Positions 12,988 through 22,245 are shown, counted from the first letter of the stretch. The stretch: 64,000 bases of DNA from Ktedonobacteraceae bacterium (GCA_035653615.1 DASRBN010000031.1:62001-126000), one strand, 5' to 3'. The notes: generated by a model from the sequence alone, not told the origin. Numbers and translations are program-made.

Positions 12988-13100
12988 GAAGATGGGAATA
13001 AGAAAGCTCGAAGAAAACTTTTTCATCTTCAGTTATGATCTGAGCAGACCTGATTTACTTTCAGCGACCCTGTTTCATCGCTTTAAGCATATTTAGAGTA

Positions 13101-14099
13101 GTGGGAAACAAGATAATGATCGCACAACGTTTGATAAGAATATTTGCCATCATCACCGCTATCGGCGCGTACATCATGATCATTCTGGGTGTACTCGTCT
13201 CGACCTCCGGCTCCGGTCATGGTTGCGGCAACACCTGGCCGTTTTGCGATGGGCAGATTATTCCTGGCGTGATTACTATTCAGGGAGTGATCGAATACAG
13301 CCATCGCGTCATGTCGAGCCTGGACGGCTTTCTGGTGCTTGTTTTGACGGTATGGGCATGGTTCATGTATCGCAAGGATTTTCGCGTCAAGCTCTTTGCA
13401 TTTCTGAGCCTGCTCTTCGTGATCTTGCAAGGAGCGTTGGGAGCGGTAACCGTTGTCTACGAGGGGACGCTCGCGCTCAACTGGATATTATCCGTCCATT
13501 TCGGACTCTCCTTGATAGCCTTCGCCAGTGTGATCTTGCTGGTCATCCGTCTTTTCCAGGTGGGTAGAGAACAACGGGGCATATCGACGGGGATTGCTCC
13601 AGAAGTTTCGCGGTTGCAACTGCCCATCTTCGGATTGGCCGTATACACCTATATTGTCGTCTATACAGGCGCGTTAGTTGAGCATACAGGCGCGGTAACG
13701 AGCTGCGGCTATCAAATTCCGGGATGTGGTTCAGTATATTTTCCCAGCTTCACCTCGTTGGCCGGTATCCAGGTACTTCATCGTTATGTAGCCGCGCTGC
13801 TGTGGGTGCTGGTCCTCGGCCTGCTGATCACCATTTTGCGCTCTTACCGCGACCGGCGAGACCTCGTGCAAGGAGCATTGTGGGCGTTTGGCCTGATTAC
13901 CTTGCAGGCGATAAGCGGCATGTTCAACGTCTTCACGGGTGGTCAACTGCTGGCCGCGCTCGTCCATACAACATTGATTGCCAGCTTCTTCTCAGTGCTC
14001 TGCTTCCTCTGGTTGCAGGTTGGATGGCCCTGGAAGCGCAAGAAGGCAGTTCAGCAGATTGAGAGCAAGCAATCATTGGAATTAAAGACCGTTTCCTGA
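13101..14099 (+). CDS. ctaA: Heme A synthase (CtaA/COX15)
   Basis: Integral membrane enzyme of 332 residues with eight predicted membrane helices that oxidises heme O to heme A for aa3-type cytochrome oxidase. Four conserved heme-ligand histidines are visible: His68 (EYSHR), His133 (SVHFG), His227 (VLHRY) and His289 (LVHTT), along with Glu65. Cys42/Cys49 (CGNTWPFC) form the extracellular loop pair seen in the Bacillus-type enzyme, and a second pair, Cys202/Cys209 (CGYQIPGC), lies in the second half. The start is uncertain: GTG 13101 or ATG 13116, both with weak ribosome sites. No heme O synthase (ctaB) or oxidase genes adjoin it; the neighbours are unrelated and on the other strand. The protein ends with a short basic cytoplasmic tail. 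Confidence 0.92.
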   Translation: MGNKIMIAQRLIRIFAIITAIGAYIMIILGVLVSTSGSGHGCGNTWPFCDGQIIPGVITIQGVIEYSHRVMSSLDGFLVLVLTVWAWFMYRKDFRVKLFAFLSLLFVILQGALGAVTVVYEGTLALNWILSVHFGLSLIAFASVILLVIRLFQVGREQRGISTGIAPEVSRLQLPIFGLAVYTYIVVYTGALVEHTGAVTSCGYQIPGCGSVYFPSFTSLAGIQVLHRYVAALLWVLVLGLLITILRSYRDRRDLVQGALWAFGLITLQAISGMFNVFTGGQLLAALVHTTLIASFFSVLCFLWLQVGWPWKRKKAVQQIESKQSLELKTVS

Positions 14100-14120
14100 T
14101 GATGCGTTCCTTCCCGTATC

Positions 14121-15005
14121 TCAAGCTTCCACAGCATTCGACAGGTGTACCAGGCGCGCGCTTGCTTCCCACATGCCTCGCTGTAACGTAACATCATAGG
14201 AACGCGGTGAAGATCGAATAGGGATGCATTTTGCGAAGTATTTGCCGTTAATTCCCTCAACATCAGATGAGCTTGCCAGGTAGATGGATGTACGTGCCCC
14301 TTTTTCGGGACTGGAACCGAGACGCGAGAGGATGGATTTCGCCGCGGCCTGTACACGGGGACCGACATTATTCATACCCATGTTGGTGAAAACAAAACCG
14401 GGATGGGCGCAATTGAGAGTGACGCCTGAACCTTCCAGCTGGCGCGCCTGTTCATAGGAGCAAAGGAGCATGGCTAGCTTGGATTGAGCGTAGGCGCGCC
14501 AGGCATTGTATCCTCTAACCAACTGCAAATTATCCAGGTCAATGCGGCCAGAAGTATGTGCATCGGAGCAGACATTGACAATACGCGCTGGCGCGCTGGC
14601 GTTGAGCCTGTCAAGCAGTAAATTGTTGAGCAGGAAAGGCGCCAGGTGATTGACCGCGAAAGTCATTTCCAGACCATCTACCGTCTCTTGCCGCTTCAGC
14701 ATAAAAACTCCCGCGTTATTAATCAAAACGTGAAGGCCGGGATACTGTTCCATGAAGGTCGCGACGAGTTGGCGAATAGAACCTTGTGATGAGAGGTCGG
14801 CAAGTAATAGCTCAATCCTGGGATTATGGGTAGTAGTACGAATTTCTTGGACAGTATCTTCTCCCCTGGCCTGGTTGCGAGCGACAATAACGACGGTTGC
14901 TCCCTGCCGTGCCAGACCCATTGCGGTTGCCTTGCCAATACCGGAAGTTGCCCCGGTTATCAGGCAGATCTTACCTTTCATACGATCCCGAACATTTTCT
15001 ATCAT
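14121..15005 (-). CDS. Short-chain dehydrogenase/reductase (retinol dehydrogenase-like)
   Basis: Classical-type SDR of 294 residues, NAD(P)-dependent. The Rossmann motif TGATSGIG is near residue 19, NNAG is in the second half of the fold, and the active-site YAQSK comes later with the paired Ser in VNVCSDAH. The spacing and the phrase FAVNHLAPFLL resemble the retinol dehydrogenase/WW-domain oxidoreductase group, which act on lipophilic alcohols or ketones; the real substrate is unknown. The frame extends 17 codons further, but AAGGA stands 7 bases before ATG 15005. It converges on ctaA with a gap of only 21 bp and no visible terminator. Likely cytosolic and monocistronic. Confidence 0.88.
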   Translation of the reverse strand: MIENVRDRMKGKICLITGATSGIGKATAMGLARQGATVVIVARNQARGEDTVQEIRTTTHNPRIELLLADLSSQGSIRQLVATFMEQYPGLHVLINNAGVFMLKRQETVDGLEMTFAVNHLAPFLLNNLLLDRLNASAPARIVNVCSDAHTSGRIDLDNLQLVRGYNAWRAYAQSKLAMLLCSYEQARQLEGSGVTLNCAHPGFVFTNMGMNNVGPRVQAAAKSILSRLGSSPEKGARTSIYLASSSDVEGINGKYFAKCIPIRSSPRSYDVTLQRGMWEASARLVHLSNAVEA

Positions 15006-15248
15006 AGTTTTTCCTTGTTGCATTCGAAAATAGGCGGTAGCCTGTAATTTCCCCAACTTTATACCAGAGAGGGCTTGTTATCTCAGTTGATATTCTATCA
15101 TGTGATGCTACCTTGAATTTCTAGCCTGCACCTATTTACCTCTCTCGCAACTGCCCGGTTCTGGCGAATTTCGGCAGGCAGGGATATAATCTGATGAAGT
15201 TCTGATTGTTGGCCAATCAATTCGTCGCACACCTGTTGGGAGAACTCC

Positions 15249-16397
15249 ATGAAAAGAACAATATTTACCGAAGAACATGCCATGTTTCGCGACACGTTCC
15301 GTCATTTTGTAGAGAAAGAAATGGTGCCGTATATCGGCCAGTGGGAAAAGGATGGCATCGTTTCCCGCGAACTCTGGCTAAAGGCTGGAGAACAGGGTTT
15401 TCTTGGCCTCAATGTACCGGAAGAATATGGCGGCGCCGGCATCAACGATTTTGCCTTTAACGCGATTATGACGGAAGAAACGACGCGGGCTGGCGTAGCC
15501 AGTGCGGGCGCGGGATTTGGCCTGCATAACGATGTTGTTCTGCCATACTTTCTCTCTCTTGCGACAGAGCAGCAAAAACGGCGCTGGCTGCCAGGTATGT
15601 GTACCGGCGAGTTGATCACAGCCATTGCCATGACCGAGCCGGATACGGGCAGTGACCTTGCCGCAGTGCGCACAACTGCTATCCGGCATAGGGATACATA
15701 TATCCTCAATGGTCAAAAAACCTTTATCACCAACGGCATCTTGAGTGACATTGTGATCGTGGTGGCGAAAACACAGCCAGAACTGGGCCATAAAGGGATC
15801 AGCCTGATCGTGGTAGAACGCGGTATGGAGGGCTTCAATCGCGGGCGCAACCTGGAAAAAATGGGCCTGAAAGCGCAGGATACGGCGGAACTCTCGTTTG
15901 AAGACCTACATGTATCGGTGGACAACGTGCTTGGCGAGGAAGGAAAAGGATTTTATTACTTGATGCGCAATCTTGCTCAGGAGCGCCTGAGCGTTGCGGT
16001 CGCGGCAGTGGCAGCATGTGAAACTGCACTGGAGATCACGCTGGATTATTGCAAACAGCGCACCGCATTCGGCAAACCAATAGGCAGCTTCCAGAACTCG
16101 CGTTTTAAGCTGGCCGAGATGAAAACAGAGATCGAAATCGGACGCGTCTTCGTCGATCGCTGCATCGAGGAGCTGAATGCAGGAGAGCTGACTGCGGAAA
16201 CGGCTTCAATGGCGAAATGGTGGACGACCGACCTGCAAAAGCGTGTGCTCGATCAATGCGTCCAATTGCACGGCGGTTATGGTTACATGCTGGAATATCC
16301 AATTGCCCGCGCTTACCTGGATGCCCGCGTGACGAGCATCTATGCCGGAACCAACGAGATTATGAAGGAGATTATCGGTCGCTCTCTAGGCCTTTGA
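15249..16397 (+). CDS. Acyl-CoA dehydrogenase, long-chain/isovaleryl type
   Basis: FAD-dependent acyl-CoA dehydrogenase of 382 residues, the first step of beta-oxidation or branched-chain acid breakdown. The N-terminal helical domain (about 1-115), middle beta domain with AIAMTEPDTGSDL (about 125-137) and C-terminal helical domain are all present. The end reads YAGTNEIM, not the YEGT of short/medium-chain enzymes, while Glu258 in AACETALE sits where long-chain and isovaleryl-CoA dehydrogenases keep their catalytic base. This points to the LCAD/IVD subgroup. GGGAG precedes ATG 15249. It stands alone; electron transfer flavoprotein genes are not in the window. Substrate chain length cannot be set by eye. 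Confidence 0.92.
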   Translation: MKRTIFTEEHAMFRDTFRHFVEKEMVPYIGQWEKDGIVSRELWLKAGEQGFLGLNVPEEYGGAGINDFAFNAIMTEETTRAGVASAGAGFGLHNDVVLPYFLSLATEQQKRRWLPGMCTGELITAIAMTEPDTGSDLAAVRTTAIRHRDTYILNGQKTFITNGILSDIVIVVAKTQPELGHKGISLIVVERGMEGFNRGRNLEKMGLKAQDTAELSFEDLHVSVDNVLGEEGKGFYYLMRNLAQERLSVAVAAVAACETALEITLDYCKQRTAFGKPIGSFQNSRFKLAEMKTEIEIGRVFVDRCIEELNAGELTAETASMAKWWTTDLQKRVLDQCVQLHGGYGYMLEYPIARAYLDARVTSIYAGTNEIMKEIIGRSLGL

Positions 16398-16438
16398 GAA
16401 AGGCGTTCTCTTTCAAGTGACCATCCAGATCTCTATTA

Positions 16439-17209
16439 TTATGGTGCTTGCCACAGCCAGCGCGAATAGGCCCGTGCCATAGTCTTGCCCTCGCGCGTGA
16501 TGCGCTGGAACCGGCTAAATTCCTGTCCTGCTGCGGGGTGTGGCTCAAACCAGTTCTGTATTTCCAGTTGTTCCCCAAAGCGCGGGCTGTCGCTATACTC
16601 GATATCGTAATGACGAATCTGGAAACTGGCACCGGCGGGAGTGATACCGCTCGATCCCAATACTTCCCAGCCCGCGTTGTCCAACATTTCCACTGCCGAA
16701 GCATTATTGAGGTGCTGCATAAGGTCGATCTCTGAGAAATGTACAACGGCAGAGGTCGTGACAGGGGGATGGTCGGGAAATGCCGGAAATGCCGGTTCTG
16801 GTTTTGGCGCTGAAACTCCGCCGGGCAGCCAGATCTGTGCCGTTCGATCAGGCAGTCGCGTGGGGCGACCGTGAGTATCAACATAGACCCAGAGCGTATG
16901 GGCGCTTGCCAGTGGTTCCTCTTCCGGGTTGCCGGCCAGCCTTGCCTCATATCCCCTCTGCGCTGTAATGCGCGAGAAGCCAATGCCGAAGGTTCTTAAT
17001 TCGAGGCGTGTGTGATATGGTATGGGCCTGGCGAAGGACATGACCGTCCTTTTGATGACCCAGTAGCCGCTTCCTTCGAGCCGGGCATCCCCGGCGTCAC
17101 GCGCGGCGATCTCCTGCATATAGCGCAAGAAGGCGGCGGGCGTGAGCAGGCCATCGCAGTTACATTCATCGTAGCGAACGGTATGTGTGAGACAAAACAG
17201 CCGGTTCAT
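16439..17209 (-). CDS. Acyl-ACP thioesterase-like double hotdog protein
   Basis: Protein of 256 residues with two hotdog halves, as in acyl-ACP thioesterases (FatA/FatB-like). The first half carries DECNCDGLLTPAAFLRYMQE; the second carries the active-site helix IDLMQHLNN, where Asp and His match the family. It would release free fatty acids from acyl carrier protein or CoA. An open frame runs upstream into the transporter gene, but ATG 17209 overlaps the transporter's TGA as ATGA and gives the natural N-terminus MNRLFCLTHTV. Translational coupling with the DMT exporter suggests that the acid released or a derivative is exported, though this is only an inference. A 4-hydroxybenzoyl-CoA thioesterase-like role is an alternative. 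Confidence 0.82.
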   Translation of the reverse strand: MNRLFCLTHTVRYDECNCDGLLTPAAFLRYMQEIAARDAGDARLEGSGYWVIKRTVMSFARPIPYHTRLELRTFGIGFSRITAQRGYEARLAGNPEEEPLASAHTLWVYVDTHGRPTRLPDRTAQIWLPGGVSAPKPEPAFPAFPDHPPVTTSAVVHFSEIDLMQHLNNASAVEMLDNAGWEVLGSSGITPAGASFQIRHYDIEYSDSPRFGEQLEIQNWFEPHPAAGQEFSRFQRITREGKTMARAYSRWLWQAP

Positions 17210-18183
17210 GCGTGTTCCTTTGTATTTGGATTGACTGCCTGTTTTTCTATGCTGCCGACCATAATCTCGGAATTCTGTTGTTGTTGCCGGCGCGTTCGAA
17301 AGAGATATTTCAACGGTGAGGCCAGTACATTGCTGGTGGAGAGCCAGGACCCGGCGATGATCAGCAGGAATCCAACAATGATAGCCGCGTTGAGCGGTTC
17401 GCCAAGCAATATTACACCCAGGAGAACAGCAACAGCCGGGTTGACATAAGTGATGACGGTGGCCCGGCTGGCTCCAACTTCCGCGATGAGCGCGAAATAG
17501 ATCATGTAAGCCAGCGCGGTACAGATCACGCCGAGTACGAGCAGACTTGCGATCACTTCTGTATCTGGTATTTTGCCAGGAAGGTGGGTCAGTGCAAGTG
17601 GCGACACTACAATTGTTGAGGTAGTACACATGACGGCTACTACTCCAAGTCGTGGTAAGGCAGCAATGGTTGGTCGCTTAACCAGCAGGACGCTCAGAGC
17701 ATAACAAGCGGTGGCCAGTAGCACCAGTATGGCCCCTAGAAGCCTTTGTTTATCTCCACCGACATCAAAACCTAGTAGAGTTATGACCCCGGCTATACCT
17801 ATAAATAGTCCCACCAATCGCAGACCCGTAACCCGTTCGCTATGATCTAAACGGAGCGCAAACAGCGCGACAAGCAATGGATCGGCGGCGATAAGCAGGC
17901 TGGTGAGTGATGACGCGATATGCTGCTCGCCTGCGCTGATCAGCAGAAAAGGTGCCGCGATCTGTATGCAGGCCAGTGCGGCTACCACGTACCATTTCTT
18001 TCGGAACTGGCGCAATCCTCCACGCCGCGCCGCCAGTGGAAGCAATACAATGGCGGCAATGCCGACGCGGGCAAATACTACGACACTCGGATCAAGTTCT
18101 TGTAGCGCAATTTTGATGAATAAATAGGGTATGCCCCAGATCACCGACATCGCGATGAACAGTAGCCAGCCCTTACGGCTCAT
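17206..18183 (-). CDS. DMT-family transporter (two EamA domains)
   Basis: Membrane protein of 325 residues with about ten helices arranged as two EamA repeats, the drug/metabolite transporter (RhaT/YdcZ-like) topology. The repeats begin near MSRKGWLLFIAMSVIWG and near LLGAILVLLATACYALS. Each ends with the typical Gly-rich final helix (VGLFIGIAGVITLLG and IIVGFLLIIAGSWL). Members export amino acids, nucleotides, toxins or other small metabolites; the substrate here is unknown. ATG 18183 is preceded by GCAGGAGGG, so the 15 upstream codons of the open frame are left out. It is first in a two-gene operon with the thioesterase, overlapping by 4 bases. Confidence 0.88.
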   Translation of the reverse strand: MSRKGWLLFIAMSVIWGIPYLFIKIALQELDPSVVVFARVGIAAIVLLPLAARRGGLRQFRKKWYVVAALACIQIAAPFLLISAGEQHIASSLTSLLIAADPLLVALFALRLDHSERVTGLRLVGLFIGIAGVITLLGFDVGGDKQRLLGAILVLLATACYALSVLLVKRPTIAALPRLGVVAVMCTTSTIVVSPLALTHLPGKIPDTEVIASLLVLGVICTALAYMIYFALIAEVGASRATVITYVNPAVAVLLGVILLGEPLNAAIIVGFLLIIAGSWLSTSNVLASPLKYLFRTRRQQQQNSEIMVGSIEKQAVNPNTKEHA

Positions 18184-18512
18184 GATCCCTCCTGCGAATA
18201 CTAGAGATAAGTCATGCCTGCTCTCCATTTCCTCAACGAGGTGGAGATGGATAGAACAACCGCGATCTTACATCTCGTTACGCGCTCTCTGGAAAGTTCT
18301 ATCAGGCGGAGCAATTTATTTCGTGAGAACCATGCACAACTGAATAGCGGTTCCCTGTCAGTATAGCACAATCTTGCGCTTATATTGTCTTCGACTATAT
18401 TCATGTTCATCTGGCATACCTGTTACCTACCAGATAGTAATTCCAATGATCAAAGTAATGTGTGTATAATGCGTTAAGTTGTGTTTGAGCATTCGGAAAA
18501 GGTAGTGATCCT
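18184..18512. other. Intergenic region with divergent promoters
   Basis: A 329-base gap between the divergent exporter and sensor kinase genes. On the plus strand TATAAT at 18465-18470 is a good -10 for the kinase gene, about 40 bases before its GTG; TTCCAA at 18441-18446 is a poor -35. Nothing coding is seen. Confidence 0.45.
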
Positions 18513-19856
18513 GTGAAGGCAGATGATCTTCTCAAATTCCAGTTAGAGCAACGCGTGGATGAGGGGAAAGTGATGGCTCATGGTCGCCGGGCATTGTTGA
18601 TCGATCCGGCCGTTTTTGATGCCCTGCATCTTGAGCTGGCCGGTTTTCTAAGTGAGGACGAAGCGCGCGGAACGCTCAACAGGCTTGGATATGCCATGGG
18701 CCATAATGCTGCTCGCCGGCTGCGCGACCGCTACCACTGGAATGATGAGCAAGAATGGATCGCGGCCTGCGCGGTCATGATGTCTTCGTCCGGCCTGGCC
18801 AATACAAAGGTGAAGCAGCTCGCGTTCGATCACTCCAGGGGCACTTTTCTGGCGGAGTTTACCTGGACCGGCTCGTATGAGAGCGAAATGCACCTGCGGC
18901 ATTCTGCTATGTCCCGGTCGCCTGTATGCTGGATGCTGGCAGGCTACGCGAGCGGCTATTGTAGCTTTGCCGCCGGCCAGCGCCTCCTTTGCCTGGAGAC
19001 GGAATGTGCCGGCAAGGGTGATATGCAGTGCGTTGCCCTGGTCAAGCCTATCGCTGCCTGGGGTGAAGCGGCACGCAAGAGCGCCTTCGATCTTGTGCGC
19101 TTTGAGGCGCTGCATAGAATGCACAGCCTTCACGAGCAACTCCTCCAAAAAGAGGATTTAAACAGCGAGCAGCAGCAAGCGATACTGGCAGAAGCTCTCA
19201 AAGAGGCGAAACTCAAGGCGCTGGAAAGTCAGGTCAACCCGCACTTTCTTTTCAACACCATTAATGTGATCGCTAAACTGGCCTTTCTGGAAGGGGCGAC
19301 TGAAACGGAAGCGATGGCCTACGCGCTGGCCGATTTAATGCGCTATTCGCTGCGGAGTTCTTCGGATGCCAATAGACTGGTGACGCTGCGCGATGAAGTG
19401 GAGCACGCGCGCCAGTACTTGTTGATCCAGAAGACACGCTACCGCGACCGCTTGCAGTTCAACCTGGAGATCGATGAAATGGCGCTGGATATGCGCGTAC
19501 CCCCGCTCAGTATCCAGCCAATTATTGAGAACGCTTTCGTTCATGGCCTGGAGCCAAGCGAACGTCCCGGCCAGTTGCTTTTGAGCGTGCAAAGAGCGCG
19601 CGAATTTGTCGTCATCAGCGTTCAGGATAATGGTGCCGGCATGAGTGGCGAACATGTCCATAAATTGCTGGCCGGGGAAGCAGAGCGGGTCTCCGATCAT
19701 TGGAGCGCCCATACGACCGGGTTGGGGCTAACTCATGTGCGCGACCGGCTCCGCTATTACTATGGCGAACAATGTCAACTGGTCATTGAGAGCGAATTAG
19801 GCAGTGGCACTACGGTGCGGGTGCTCTTGCCTTTAAATGGAGCGCCTGATACGTAG
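18513..19856 (+). CDS. V4R-domain sensor histidine kinase (LytS/YesM type)
   Basis: Soluble sensor kinase of 447 residues with no membrane helix. The N-terminal part (about 1-180) combines an XylR-N-like region with a V4R (4-vinyl reductase) domain carrying Cys150, Cys160, Cys165 and Cys173 in the typical spacing; such domains bind small hydrophobic or aromatic ligands or metal. A helical linker rich in Glu and Gln (about 195-238) leads to the His_kinase domain with phospho-acceptor His244 in SQVNPHFLFN, then a HATPase with PIIENAFVHG, DNGAG and GLGLTHVRDRL. GTG 18513 follows AAAGGT. The two response regulators downstream at 19878 and 20309 are its natural partners. An aromatic or lipid-like signal sensed in the cytoplasm is my inference from the V4R domain. 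Confidence 0.88.
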   Translation: MKADDLLKFQLEQRVDEGKVMAHGRRALLIDPAVFDALHLELAGFLSEDEARGTLNRLGYAMGHNAARRLRDRYHWNDEQEWIAACAVMMSSSGLANTKVKQLAFDHSRGTFLAEFTWTGSYESEMHLRHSAMSRSPVCWMLAGYASGYCSFAAGQRLLCLETECAGKGDMQCVALVKPIAAWGEAARKSAFDLVRFEALHRMHSLHEQLLQKEDLNSEQQQAILAEALKEAKLKALESQVNPHFLFNTINVIAKLAFLEGATETEAMAYALADLMRYSLRSSSDANRLVTLRDEVEHARQYLLIQKTRYRDRLQFNLEIDEMALDMRVPPLSIQPIIENAFVHGLEPSERPGQLLLSVQRAREFVVISVQDNGAGMSGEHVHKLLAGEAERVSDHWSAHTTGLGLTHVRDRLRYYYGEQCQLVIESELGSGTTVRVLLPLNGAPDT

Positions 19857-19877
19857 GACCAGATTTTTCATCCAGCG

Positions 19878-20288
19878 ATGGCTAAAGTAATGGTGACACG
19901 AAACGTCTACAAATTGATGGTGGGCGATGATGAAGAGATTGAAAGGAGAACAATCCAGCTGCTGGTGGAGCGACAACTGCCAGGAGTCAAGCTGGTAGAT
20001 GTCGCTGCTACCACGACGGAGCTACTGGTGCGCCTGCATCTTGCCCGGCCTGAACTGCTCATCCTCGACAGCCGTCTGCCGGGAAGTGATCTGATGACGA
20101 CGCTCCATTTGCTGTTGAGCCAGCAGCCTGCTCTCAGAATCATCGTTCTGGCCGATTATAATGAAGAATCCTTGATGGAACGCTGCGTTCGCTTTGGCGC
20201 TTTCGCCTATTTGACCAGGCCGGTACAGCCGGCGCGGCTCTTGAGTGTCTTGAAAAGGGCGATTGTTGTCCTGGAAAATACAGTGTAA
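19878..20288 (+). CDS. Stand-alone receiver protein with degenerate signalling residues
   Basis: Single receiver domain of 136 residues without an output domain. The acidic pair Asp17/Asp18 and the phospho-acceptor Asp64 (LLILDSRLPG) are in place. However, the conserved Thr/Ser is Ala92 (IIVLADYN) and the conserved Lys is Arg114 (YLTRPVQP). Those two residues normally read out phosphorylation, so this receiver may be phosphorylated without the usual switch, or act as a phosphate sink or a binding partner. It lies 21 bp after the V4R kinase and 20 bp before an AraC-type regulator, in one operon. The ribosome site is weak; ATG 19890 is a possible alternative start. Confidence 0.8.
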   Translation: MAKVMVTRNVYKLMVGDDEEIERRTIQLLVERQLPGVKLVDVAATTTELLVRLHLARPELLILDSRLPGSDLMTTLHLLLSQQPALRIIVLADYNEESLMERCVRFGAFAYLTRPVQPARLLSVLKRAIVVLENTV

Positions 20289-20308
20289 GGGCGAGCTTTG
20301 CGCTCGCT

Positions 20309-21121
20309 ATGGACAGGTTCGGTTCGATGGGAACGCGTCTGTATCGCATTTTGATAGCTGAAGATGAAGAGATTGCGCGGCGCGCGCTCTGCCTTGCCTG
20401 CGAAAAGAGCGGTTGTCCGGTAGAGGTGGTATTTGAGGCGGCGACCGGGCGACAGGTGGTGGAAGCTGTTGGCAAGCTCCAGCCCGACATCATTTTGATG
20501 GATGTTGTTATGCCGGGTGTTGACGGCTTGACTGCTACCAGGTATGTTCACCAGCTTTACCCCACTACAAAAGTGGCGATTGTCTCCGCCTACGATAAGT
20601 TCGATTACGCGCAGGAGGCGCTGCGGGCCGGCGCGGTCGATTACCTGCTCAAGCCTGTGCGACCCGAACAACTCACGGCGTTACTGAAGAGATTATGCGC
20701 GGACCTGGACGCCGGAGATGCGAAGAAGGCAGCGATTGCCGTTTCCTCAGACATCCTTGAGAAAGACTCCACTGGCCTTGAACAGTATCGCCCGCACGAT
20801 GTAGCCTTGAAACATGCTCAGGCATATATCAGCGAGAACTATGCTCGCGGACTTACCCTGAAGCAGGCAGCAGCTCATGCACATATGGCTCCTACCTATT
20901 TCAGCCGTATCTTCAAGCAGGAAATCGGTTGTACCTTCAGTGAGTATGTAACGCATATCCGCTTGCAACAGGCAAAACATTTGCTCAGTACGACCACACT
21001 TTCCATTGCGGAGATCGCCCACGCTGTTGGCTACCAGGGACCCAACTACCTGACCGAGGTTTTCAAGGCGGTTGAAGGGACAACTCCTGGCAGCTATCGG
21101 CGCACTCATGATGAACACTAA
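20309..21121 (+). CDS. Response regulator with AraC-type DNA-binding domain (YesN-like)
   Basis: Transcription factor of 270 residues. The receiver (about 12-130) has Asp19/Glu20, phospho-acceptor Asp65 (IILMDVVMPG), Ser in IVSAYDKFDY and Lys in YLLKPVRP, all intact. A linker leads to an AraC/XylS double helix-turn-helix (about 165-265), with the conserved second motif IAEIAHAVGYQGPNYLTEVFK. This is the usual partner of YesM/LytS-type kinases such as the one at 18513, and the gene closes that operon. ATG 20309 lies just behind a small hairpin (GCGAGC/GCTCGC at 20291-20308); ATG 20327 is an alternative. Targets are unknown; the methionine-type operon 200 bp downstream is a candidate only by position. 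Confidence 0.9.
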   Translation: MDRFGSMGTRLYRILIAEDEEIARRALCLACEKSGCPVEVVFEAATGRQVVEAVGKLQPDIILMDVVMPGVDGLTATRYVHQLYPTTKVAIVSAYDKFDYAQEALRAGAVDYLLKPVRPEQLTALLKRLCADLDAGDAKKAAIAVSSDILEKDSTGLEQYRPHDVALKHAQAYISENYARGLTLKQAAAHAHMAPTYFSRIFKQEIGCTFSEYVTHIRLQQAKHLLSTTTLSIAEIAHAVGYQGPNYLTEVFKAVEGTTPGSYRRTHDEH

Positions 21122-21328
21122 CGCATAGTTATGGCGAAGAATTATGCAATCCTCCTCTTTTTAGCCCGTATAGACCCGGTTACCACAACTATACAATGCC
21201 TATCATCATAAAATTCCGTAGAAAAAGATAATTTTTCGGATAGATGATGGCGTCCAATTCGATTAAGCTAATTCGTAAATGGCGATGACTTTCGCTGTGA
21301 GGAGAGCAGAAAAGGAATTGCGATTTTC

Positions 21329-22213
21329 ATGCTACAACCTGTGCAAGACCAATCAGATTATCCGCTTACCGGCCAAACTTCGCGTCTACAACGGCTTTGG
21401 GAGAGCGGTGGTTTCGCTCTCACCCTGCAACTTCCTCCACTCCTGACCGCCGAAACCGGTAACATCATGAAGAAGATAGTAGCTCGTGCTCCTGCATTTG
21501 ACGCGGTGCTGACTGTTGATGCGCCGGATGGCGCGATAGCGGTCAGCAGCCTGGCAACGGCGGTGCTGCTGAAACGCGCAGGGATAGAAGCGATTGTGCG
21601 GATCAGCGGGCGTGATCGCAATCGTCTCGCGTTGCAAAGCGACCTCCTGGGTCTCGGCGCTTTAGATATTCATACGCTGCTCGTCGATATGCAACCACTG
21701 GCGCGAGAATCCCTCGGCCAGAATGCTGATGCCCGTCTCGTCACCGACCTGGATGGGCCGGCCTTGCTTGCCACTGCTGTACGGATGCGCGATGAGGGCC
21801 GCTTCATATCGGGAGCCAGCATCAAGAAACGCCCGCTCTTCTATATCGGAGCTTTTCTTCCGCTGGAACTGCCCATCGAAAGTGCGGCATTGAGTAGCGC
21901 CCAATTCGTTGTTACGCCGCCGGTAGATGACGTACAACGTTTCATTGCCGCGCTTATGTCTTTCGAGACTAATCATGCCGATTTTTTATCCACAAGGCCG
22001 CTTCTGGTAAGTCTTCCATTGTCTCCGGCAGGGACTGAAGAGGCTCTTGAAAAAGGAGATATGAGCACGCAATGGATAGTCACTGCCATTGAGGCGCTGA
22101 AAAATTTCAAAGAGATACATGGTTTCAATATTGTGGTTGCCAGGCAAGGCGACCTGGCGGTGCTGGAACAGGTCATGCGGGTGGTCGATCTACGGCGAGC
22201 GTTGAAGCCATAG
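21329..22213 (+). CDS. Degenerate methylenetetrahydrofolate reductase paralogue
   Basis: Protein of 294 residues recognisable as a MetF relative by comparison with the true reductase at 24913: the same core reads GRDRNRLALQSDLLG here and CRDRNRIALQSELIS there, and RMRDEGRFISGASIKKRP parallels RMRDNGELLSGQKIDDPP. The start of the barrel reads LTLQLPP where active MetF proteins have an ExxPP-type Glu that protonates the flavin; here it is Gln. The TGD motif that normally contacts folate/FAD is also lost (LLVDMQPL). It is therefore probably not an active reductase; it may bind folate, FAD or the real enzyme. It is the first gene of the 21329-26370 operon. The ribosome site for ATG 21329 is not ideal (AAAGGA 14 bases away). 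Confidence 0.7.
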   Translation: MLQPVQDQSDYPLTGQTSRLQRLWESGGFALTLQLPPLLTAETGNIMKKIVARAPAFDAVLTVDAPDGAIAVSSLATAVLLKRAGIEAIVRISGRDRNRLALQSDLLGLGALDIHTLLVDMQPLARESLGQNADARLVTDLDGPALLATAVRMRDEGRFISGASIKKRPLFYIGAFLPLELPIESAALSSAQFVVTPPVDDVQRFIAALMSFETNHADFLSTRPLLVSLPLSPAGTEEALEKGDMSTQWIVTAIEALKNFKEIHGFNIVVARQGDLAVLEQVMRVVDLRRALKP

Positions 22214-22245
22214 AGCCATGTTGATACAAAAAGGATGTGTCGTCT

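Noticed and set aside
21122-21328. SAM or cobalamin riboswitch before the methionine operon
   Set aside because: The conserved boxes of neither class are seen in the 207-base leader.
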